This document shows, piece after piece, positions 58,898 to 64,000 of a DNA stretch of 64,000 nt. How positions within the stretch are numbered: the first letter of the stretch is position 1; each line of letters opens with the position of its first letter. The stretch comes from Parcubacteria group bacterium ADurb.Bin192 (GTDB lineage Bacteria > Patescibacteriota > Patescibacteriia > 2-12-FULL-60-25). The notes below the pieces were generated by a model that made no database searches, was not told the origin of the DNA, and worked only from the letters and a program-made list of their open reading frames with translations. Position numbers and translations under genes: made by a program. The stretch is from the NCBI GenBank assembly GCA_002070095.1, contig MWCR01000002.1:55824-119823 (forward strand), given 5' to 3'.

Positions 58898-60451
58898 TTA
58901 ACCAGAAGCTGGGATGTTAGTACCTCGCACAGAATTGGCACCTTGCAAACTTATCTGCCCAGTCACTCCGTCTTTGCAGATATTGCCGATGACTAAGTTG
59001 TAATCATCGCTCGCACCTTGTTCTCTGATGTGATAAGCGACTTTATTCGTTTGAGTGGCTTGGAGATTATTGGATGAGATCACATTGTAAGTCGAATAAA
59101 CCGAAGCATTATCCGAGAGATAGATGTCATGCGATGTGTTGTTAGCGGAACGAGACGAACCATCGATGGCATTTCCGGTGATCGTGTTGTAAGAGGAAGC
59201 GTAGAGATATATTCCATGTCCACCGGCCCCGAAGATATGGTTTCCGGTAATCACATTGCTCACTGTTGTGCCCGTCCCGTAATACAAGGCGATGCCTTGG
59301 CTAGTCGGCCATGCAATCACATTTCCAGTGACCACATTGTATCGGGTGATATTCGAGCTGTTGCCGATAACAATGCTCCAATTGTCGCCATAGAAATTGT
59401 TGCCAGTTACCGTCACTCTTTGAGCACCGATTAGATATACTCCGTAATTGGTGCTGGTGAATATGGTGTTGCCCGAGATGTTTTCTCGCCAGCCGTTGGT
59501 TACATAGAAACCGTAGCCGTTGCTTCGCAGAACATTGCCAGTCATAGTGCAATAATTGCAGGCGTTATCATACACGCCGTAAGAATTGGATGTCAGGACA
59601 TTTCCGGTGATGCTAATGTATTGCGAGGTAGTAAATAATCCGATAGCTGTTCCGATGTTGGAATAAATAAAATTATTCCTGATCACGCTGTCCTCAATGG
59701 CAATAACTTTTAAGCAATCCTGTCTTGCTCCGGTCAGCCACATATTCTCGACAGTTATTCGGCTGTGCTTGTAGGAAGACGCTCCCCATAACACCAGCGG
59801 ACTACTGGCTCCCGAAGTCTGATTGGCTTGGTTGCCGTCAATCATGAATTTTCTGATGATGATGTTTTGGTAGCTGGTCGTGCCTCCGTTTCCGACACGC
59901 ACGACATCTCCCAAGTTGCTGGCGTTGGCCGCTCTCAACACAGTGGCAGATCCTTCGCCCTCAAGCACCACATTGCTTTTCAAGATTTCAACGACTCCTG
60001 TCAGGTTATAAGTTCCTTTTTTTATTCTGACGACTCCGCCTCCGGCTGGCAGGTTGCTGATCGCTTCATTTAATTCAGTTTGATCGGCTGTACCGTCGCA
60101 GTTGTAATCGCCCGAACCGTCGGTAGCGACCACGATCTCGGTTCTTGTTTGGAGGTCGTCAAAAAGTTTAGCAGTGACCAAAAGTTCAAGGCGTGTGCCT
60201 TGTGGCCATTCCTGTGCCGTGGTGTTTTCTTTGGCTCTTTCAATTGTGAATTGGTCGGTTGATTTTACCGTCACTTTCACGATTTCACTGGTCGCAGGGT
60301 CGCTCGCATACAAAGTCGCATGGAACGGTGTATCAGGAAATTTTGAGCCGTCACCAGATTGCACATTCAAGACAGTCGCACCCGAAAGGAGTGGATTGTC
60401 CGTGATTGTGCTTTTGGCATTATTCTTTTTTGTCAGGAATGTTTTGGCCAT
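58898..60451 (-). CDS. Tail-spike-like right-handed beta-helix protein
   Basis: The 517-residue protein has an N-terminal beta domain (about 1-110: TLYASDPATSEIVKVTVKST). Then AISNLPAGGGVVRIKKGTYN, a pectate-lyase/NosD start, opens a long run of Asn- and Gly-rich rungs (NYCTMTGNVLRSNGYGFYVT, VTGNNFYGDNWSIVIGNSSN, NVITGNHIFGAGGHGIYLYA). The rung period of about 22-25 residues marks a right-handed parallel beta-helix, the fold of tail spikes that bind or cut surface polysaccharide. Catalytic residues cannot be assigned. It follows the 60465 gene by 13 bases. Confidence 0.85.
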   Translation of the reverse strand: MAKTFLTKKNNAKSTITDNPLLSGATVLNVQSGDGSKFPDTPFHATLYASDPATSEIVKVTVKSTDQFTIERAKENTTAQEWPQGTRLELLVTAKLFDDLQTRTEIVVATDGSGDYNCDGTADQTELNEAISNLPAGGGVVRIKKGTYNLTGVVEILKSNVVLEGEGSATVLRAANASNLGDVVRVGNGGTTSYQNIIIRKFMIDGNQANQTSGASSPLVLWGASSYKHSRITVENMWLTGARQDCLKVIAIEDSVIRNNFIYSNIGTAIGLFTTSQYISITGNVLTSNSYGVYDNACNYCTMTGNVLRSNGYGFYVTNGWRENISGNTIFTSTNYGVYLIGAQRVTVTGNNFYGDNWSIVIGNSSNITRYNVVTGNVIAWPTSQGIALYYGTGTTVSNVITGNHIFGAGGHGIYLYASSYNTITGNAIDGSSRSANNTSHDIYLSDNASVYSTYNVISSNNLQATQTNKVAYHIREQGASDDYNLVIGNICKDGVTGQISLQGANSVRGTNIPASG

Positions 60452-60464
60452 AGTTTATAAACTT

Positions 60465-61244
60465 TTAGGCCGCAGTGTCGCCCTCGGATTTCACTTGCGT
60501 GGTTGTCGCTGTTACCGCACCGGCACTGGCTGGCCAAGTTAAGCGATACCATAAGCCGAAGTTTCCAGCTGATGCGATATCACCGTGTTTTAATCCGGCC
60601 ACCTTGCTGGCCATGTCGCCACCCTCGGCATTCACGAGAGAACCTCCGGAATAGCGTTTGCCATACCAGATAAAGCTGACCTTTTTATTGATTCCGATCA
60701 CGCCTCTTGATGTTCCTCCCGATCCTTGTCGGATTGTTATCGAACGAGAACCGGAGAGTGAGTTCACATAAGCTCCATAAAGTTTGGAAAATGTGAGAGC
60801 ACCAACGACTTCAGTCGTTCCATTTAAGGTTAATGTCTCGGTCTGTCTGTTTCCTGATGCATCCTCACCGACAATTGTCACTTGTCTGGTGTCGGCACCG
60901 TCGGAAGCCACAGCCACAACGGCATTGGCGGAAAACGCCGACATGTTTCCTTGAGCACCGTCAGTATCATCGGCATGATCCACGCCAAATCCGAACGATA
61001 AAGCGGAATTGGTCGGTTGGCTTTGAAGCCACGAGACCACATTTTGCCAAGACAGCGAGCCGTGGTTGTTTTTGCGGAATACTTTTCTGTATTCTGTTCC
61101 ACCGGCAGATGCTTCATCACCGGTTATATCGGTGAATAAGTTATTGTCGGTATTATCCACGACTTCAGTGGCAGAAATTCCACCGCCGTCTGAGTTGGCG
61201 TTTGATGACTTATATTCTTTTAAGTCCGCAGATACTATTGGCAT
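60465..61244 (-). CDS. Phage structural protein, Ser/Gly/Thr-rich
   Basis: The 259-residue protein begins MPIVSADLKEYKSSNANSDG and contains VTIVGEDASGNRQTETLTLN and LTFSKLYGAYVNSLSGSRSI. These are beta-rich sequences low in charge, typical of capsid decoration or tail proteins. It lies between a HeH-like small protein and the tail spike. No established family is recognised. The start has the A-rich context (AAACTTATG) shared by the capsid gene. Confidence 0.65.
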   Translation of the reverse strand: MPIVSADLKEYKSSNANSDGGGISATEVVDNTDNNLFTDITGDEASAGGTEYRKVFRKNNHGSLSWQNVVSWLQSQPTNSALSFGFGVDHADDTDGAQGNMSAFSANAVVAVASDGADTRQVTIVGEDASGNRQTETLTLNGTTEVVGALTFSKLYGAYVNSLSGSRSITIRQGSGGTSRGVIGINKKVSFIWYGKRYSGGSLVNAEGGDMASKVAGLKHGDIASAGNFGLWYRLTWPASAGAVTATTTQVKSEGDTAA

Positions 61245-61276
61245 AAGTTTGAATTTGTTATCGACCTCGGTCGAGT

Positions 61277-61633
61277 TTATTTGTTAAGCAAGAGCTCGAT
61301 CAATCTCTCTTTGGTTTCGGTGCCGTCGACCTCGACATTTTTTTCTTGTGCCAGAGACTGGAGTTCTTTCTTGGTCATCTTGGCCAAGTCTTTGTCTACC
61401 GTGGTGTCCTCGGTTGGGGACGATTCCTCGGAGACCCTCCAGAAATCAATCTTGAATGTGCCAAGCGATTCGAGTTTTTCAATAATCGCTTCGTCTTTGG
61501 TTTCGAATTGTCCGTCCTCGAATTGGGCGTATTCACCCGGCTGATCGCCGACTTTCACTCCGGCTTCGTAGACCGGCATGGCCGGCTTGAGGACGATTCG
61601 CAATTTTTTGATGTGGGAATTGTATTTAGCCAT
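61277..61633 (-). CDS. Small phage protein with C-terminal HeH/Rho-N-like helix pair
   Basis: The 118-residue protein has a beta-rich N-terminal half (KLRIVLKPAMPVYEAGVKVG) and an acidic linker (EESSPTEDTTVDKDLA). It ends with MTKKELQSLAQEKNVEVDGT then ETKERLIELLLNK, which fits the helix-extended-helix (HeH/SAP-like) motif common in phage head proteins. The motif can bind DNA or act as a small adaptor. It lies directly after the capsid gene. Confidence 0.65.
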   Translation of the reverse strand: MAKYNSHIKKLRIVLKPAMPVYEAGVKVGDQPGEYAQFEDGQFETKDEAIIEKLESLGTFKIDFWRVSEESSPTEDTTVDKDLAKMTKKELQSLAQEKNVEVDGTETKERLIELLLNK

Positions 61634-61680
61634 ATAAGTTGATTGGTTAAAGTTTTTAATTGATGGCCTCCGCCCTTACT

Positions 61681-61705
61681 CCTGGCTTCCAAAATTGAAA
61701 GCCAG
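61681..61705. other. Hairpin after the capsid gene
   Basis: CTGGCTT-CCAAAATTGA-AAGCCAG lies 30 bases beyond the capsid stop codon. No T run follows immediately, so it may be a processing or mRNA-stabilising hairpin rather than a terminator. Confidence 0.55.
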
Positions 61706-61734
61706 CGAGTCAGAGCAGAGCCGACGATCAAGGT

Positions 61735-62958
61735 TTAGGCCACGCCCTTGATCAAAGCGTTTTTCTCGAAGTTGACTCTCTGTAGACCGACTTCGGTTTT
61801 GTACTGATCCATTTCCTCATCGGCATCGTTGTCTTGAATGTTGGTTTCGAGCGTGGTGTCTCGACCATTCAAAGGACAATGCTTCAAAGTTGATAAATCA
61901 AGCACTACTCCCATTCCGGCATACTGATTGTCGAACATCGGGTGGCGGACAATGTTCAGCGTTCCGAATGAAGACTGATACTTTCTAACTTCCACACCGA
62001 AGGTCTTATCGCTCGGAGTCAGCATAAGTTTGCCAGTGGCAAAACTTTCCAAATATCCGAGAATGGTGTTTCCGCAGAAGAAGTATTTTTCAGACGAGCC
62101 GAACTTAAAGGCATAATTCTGCAAGAAGGAACGGAATTCCGCTTCGGTTAAGCTGGAGCTTGCTTCGTCTTGCACATTGCCCGCAGAGATGATGGCTTCC
62201 AACACACCTCCGGTTAAGCGGAGAGGTTTACCATCGGGACCGGTGACTTCTTTCTTTTCACCGAACCAGTATGCACGCTCAATTTTCTTGGCTTGTTCAA
62301 TGCCATGTTTGGCACGCAAGTACTTCAAGTCCGCACCCGGATTGCCGGACGGATAGAGCTTGGAAGCATTTTCGGTTTCGGTGACACCAAACTTGGTTTT
62401 GAAGATTTGGGTGAAGTTGGTGACTTTCACGAGTTTAGTCGTGTTGGAATCACCAGACTTTGATCCTTCCTCAAAAGCAGGACCGATGATCAACAGCCAG
62501 TCGTTATCATTGATAGCGGCGGCGGCCGTGGCACCGGCTCCACGAGTTACAGTGATGGTGTGAGTGGAGTAATTAACCGCAGTCACACGCATAATTTCAC
62601 CAGTACGAGTATTTTTGATCAGATCGAATTTGGTGAATATCGATCCGCCCGGGTTATCTACGACCAGGTCGGTTGCCGAGCTGTTATAACCGGCACCGTT
62701 ATTGATCTGAGCCCAGACACCGGAGTACTGATCCTCGTATTCAGTGAATTCCGGGTTGTACACGACTCTTTTTTGCAGAGCCATGCCCTTGAACTTGCCT
62801 CCACCGTCGCCAATCTTTCCAATTTGGGTCAAGAAAGCGGTAAGCGGTGATTCGCCTGGTTCAAGGAGGAATATCTTGTCATCGACATCGGGAATACGCT
62901 GTGATTGTTCAATCGTCAGCGTATTTCTCGTGCCGATGATATGGGTTGGTTCAGGCAT
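61735..62958 (-). CDS. Major capsid protein, SU10/DUF5309-like HK97 fold
   Basis: The 407-residue protein begins MPEPTHIIGTRNTLTIEQSQ and has DKIFLLEPGESPLTAFLTQI, WLLIIGPAFEEGS, IFKTKFGVTETENASKLY, ERAYWFGEKKEV, FRSFLQNYAFKFGSSEKYFF and GTLNIVRHPMFDN. These features are those of the SU10-type major capsid proteins (DUF5309), which adopt the HK97 fold. Its position between scaffold and small head/tail proteins supports the call. It would make up the phage head. A 101-base spacer with a hairpin follows it. Confidence 0.85.
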   Translation of the reverse strand: MPEPTHIIGTRNTLTIEQSQRIPDVDDKIFLLEPGESPLTAFLTQIGKIGDGGGKFKGMALQKRVVYNPEFTEYEDQYSGVWAQINNGAGYNSSATDLVVDNPGGSIFTKFDLIKNTRTGEIMRVTAVNYSTHTITVTRGAGATAAAAINDNDWLLIIGPAFEEGSKSGDSNTTKLVKVTNFTQIFKTKFGVTETENASKLYPSGNPGADLKYLRAKHGIEQAKKIERAYWFGEKKEVTGPDGKPLRLTGGVLEAIISAGNVQDEASSSLTEAEFRSFLQNYAFKFGSSEKYFFCGNTILGYLESFATGKLMLTPSDKTFGVEVRKYQSSFGTLNIVRHPMFDNQYAGMGVVLDLSTLKHCPLNGRDTTLETNIQDNDADEEMDQYKTEVGLQRVNFEKNALIKGVA

Positions 62959-63014
62959 AAGTTTGTTATGTTATTGAGTCGATACCGCTCACGAGACCTC
63001 AAATCTTATAAGCG

Positions 63015-63860
63015 TTACCTGACTCGGTTAGGGTTGATACTTTCGCCCACAAGATCGTCAAAGGGGTTATCTTTGGGCGTTTGGCCTTTGGCAGTTGGTG
63101 AACCGCCTCCGACACCTGATGCGTTTTCTCGCTCGAGATTTTTCACTTCCTCTTTTTTCAAAGCTTCCTCGGTCGCTTTCTTGGCTTGGGCATCCTTGGT
63201 TATGGAGTCGTAGGCCAATTGCAGTGTCCGAGCATTGAACGGGAGTTTTTCTTTCTCGATAATATCGAGAATCTGGTGGCCAAGCTCCGGCTCTTTGAAG
63301 TCCGGATGTTCCTCGATCCATTTATCGATCTCGGTTTTGGTCTTGGCTTTCATCTCTCGTTCCTCAAGCTTCTTGTCGAGGATCGCTTCAATATCGGGCG
63401 TATCCTCCGGCTCATCATCGCTGGCTTTCATAGCTTCGGCGAGACTCGCTTTCAGCTGTTCGGCTAGTTGGGGATTTTTGACCAACGCTTTATCGAGCAC
63501 CGAGAGAAACTGTTCGTTTTTCTCGTGTGTGGTCTTTAATTCGTTGATCTCTTTTCCTTGCTCGATGATCTTTGTTTGGGCTTCATCATATGAGCGTTTA
63601 GCATCATCTTCGCTCTTGAATTTGCCCCAGAAGGACTTATCGCCCTCGGGTTGTTTACCCTCGGGACTTTCACCTTTATCGGCAGGCGTTACGCCGGATT
63701 GATCTTTGGGTTGCTCACCCGAAGCGTCCGGTTTTTTGTCAGGTTGCTCTCCGCTCGGAGTGCCTGACGGAACGGAATTGACCGGTTGTTCCTTTCCGAC
63801 TGCATCATCGAACGATGGTGCTAGATTCGGATCGGCGCCGGCATTGTTTGATTTTTCCAT
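63015..63860 (-). CDS. Phage scaffold protein
   Basis: The 281-residue protein is acidic and without cysteine. A Pro/Gly/Ser-rich N-terminal 95 residues leads to a long predicted coiled coil (DDAKRSYDEAQTKIIEQGKE, TIHEKNEQFL-like spacing, LEEREMKAKTKTEIDKWIEE), and a short C-terminal tail (PFDDLVGESINPNRVR) that may contact the capsid. Such proteins guide capsid assembly and leave or are cut afterwards. It is immediately upstream of the major capsid gene, the usual position. The start has no Shine-Dalgarno. Confidence 0.8.
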   Translation of the reverse strand: MEKSNNAGADPNLAPSFDDAVGKEQPVNSVPSGTPSGEQPDKKPDASGEQPKDQSGVTPADKGESPEGKQPEGDKSFWGKFKSEDDAKRSYDEAQTKIIEQGKEINELKTTHEKNEQFLSVLDKALVKNPQLAEQLKASLAEAMKASDDEPEDTPDIEAILDKKLEEREMKAKTKTEIDKWIEEHPDFKEPELGHQILDIIEKEKLPFNARTLQLAYDSITKDAQAKKATEEALKKEEVKNLERENASGVGGGSPTAKGQTPKDNPFDDLVGESINPNRVR

Positions 63861-63929
63861 AGGCGTATTAATGACGGATTGTTCTTTTTAAGTCCGACCT
63901 CACGAAAGACTTTCAAAGCGTCCGCCTGT

Positions 63930-63963
63930 TAATAAAACCGAGCCCCTTTGTGGAGGCTCGGTT
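63930..63963 (-). terminator. Hairpin terminator upstream of the scaffold gene
   Basis: On the minus strand AACCGAGCC and GGCTCGGTT pair across a ten-base loop, followed by TTTTATT. It would end a transcript coming from beyond the right edge, so the capsid-to-lysis operon may have its own promoter in 63861-63930. No clear promoter is visible there. Confidence 0.7.
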
Positions 63964-64000
63964 GGCTTCTCAAGATGTGGAAATCGCCAGAAATCCCATC

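Larger units (their letters stand above)
49068..64000 (-). mobile_element. Prophage, morphogenesis and lysis half (continues past the right edge)
   Basis: Seventeen genes on one strand with gaps of a few bases run from scaffold and major capsid through tail-spike and ejection proteins to endolysin and holin-like genes. The order (head genes first, lysis last) follows the transcript direction, so the left end is the late end of the prophage. Terminase and portal should lie beyond 64000. No tape-measure, sheath or tail-tube signature is seen, and a large polyvalent virion protein is present, which suggests a short-tailed phage. No integrase or attachment repeat could be identified. Confidence 0.85.

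Overview
The window reads as a chromosomal segment of a Patescibacteria (Candidate Phyla Radiation) bacterium, probably of the Parcubacteria side, with the late half of a prophage at its right end. The assignment is an inference from gene content: a compact UvrA, a UvrC without its C-terminal helix-hairpin-helix, a short hibernation factor, an AAA ATPase paired with a membrane protein beside housekeeping genes, a membrane-anchored Clp ATPase, and many short-overlap gene pairs. TGA ends several housekeeping genes (mnmA, rlmN, rsmH), so the UGA-recoding Gracilibacteria/Absconditabacteria groups are excluded.

Layout. 1-7.7 kb, minus strand: the N-terminus of alaS, a membrane protein, mnmA-rlmN, a hydrolase, and a VirD4/TraG-like ATPase with its membrane partner. 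7.7-13.5 kb: secA-secD-secF, where SecD carries an inserted parvulin module. 13.5-17 kb: hpf, murB, murC and a hypothetical. 17.1-20.4 kb: glyA-folD on the plus strand between two membrane proteins. 20.4-25.2 kb: an amino-acid permease, dnaB, ybaB-recR and rplU. 25.4-30.2 kb: DUF192, a WecA/MraY-like transferase, a membrane-anchored Clp ATPase with a decayed first AAA domain, and a membrane protein. 30.2-31.5 kb: a gene-free stretch with a probable ~630-nt structured RNA of unknown family, bracketed by two copies of a composite repeat. 31.5-33.4 kb: mraZ-rsmH-ftsL-like with a three-repeat MraZ box. 33.5-38.7 kb: two Nramp-superfamily transporters around a PEP-utiliser-domain protein and a double rhodanese. 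38.9-48.6 kb: uvrC, an orphan 572-residue protein, uvrA, hisS, a LOG-like protein, a secreted protein and a small orphan. 49.1-64 kb: phage morphogenesis and lysis genes, all on the minus strand, from scaffold and capsid to endolysin and holins. The small terminase, large terminase and portal are presumably beyond the right edge.

Two cross-cutting patterns stand out. First, many host genes have a -10 box only 7-9 bases before the ATG (alaS, secA, rplU, folD, the permease, the 30163 gene, the 47169 gene), which predicts leaderless mRNAs. A few orphan genes instead have strong Shine-Dalgarno sites, and the phage genes have neither, starting in an A-rich context. Second, the larger intergenic gaps hold composite repeats with a conserved module order (ACATGYT heptads, CGTCC words, a CCTGAATT palindrome, a TCATTGCGAG palindrome). 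Function calls rest on motifs read by eye; no database search was possible.
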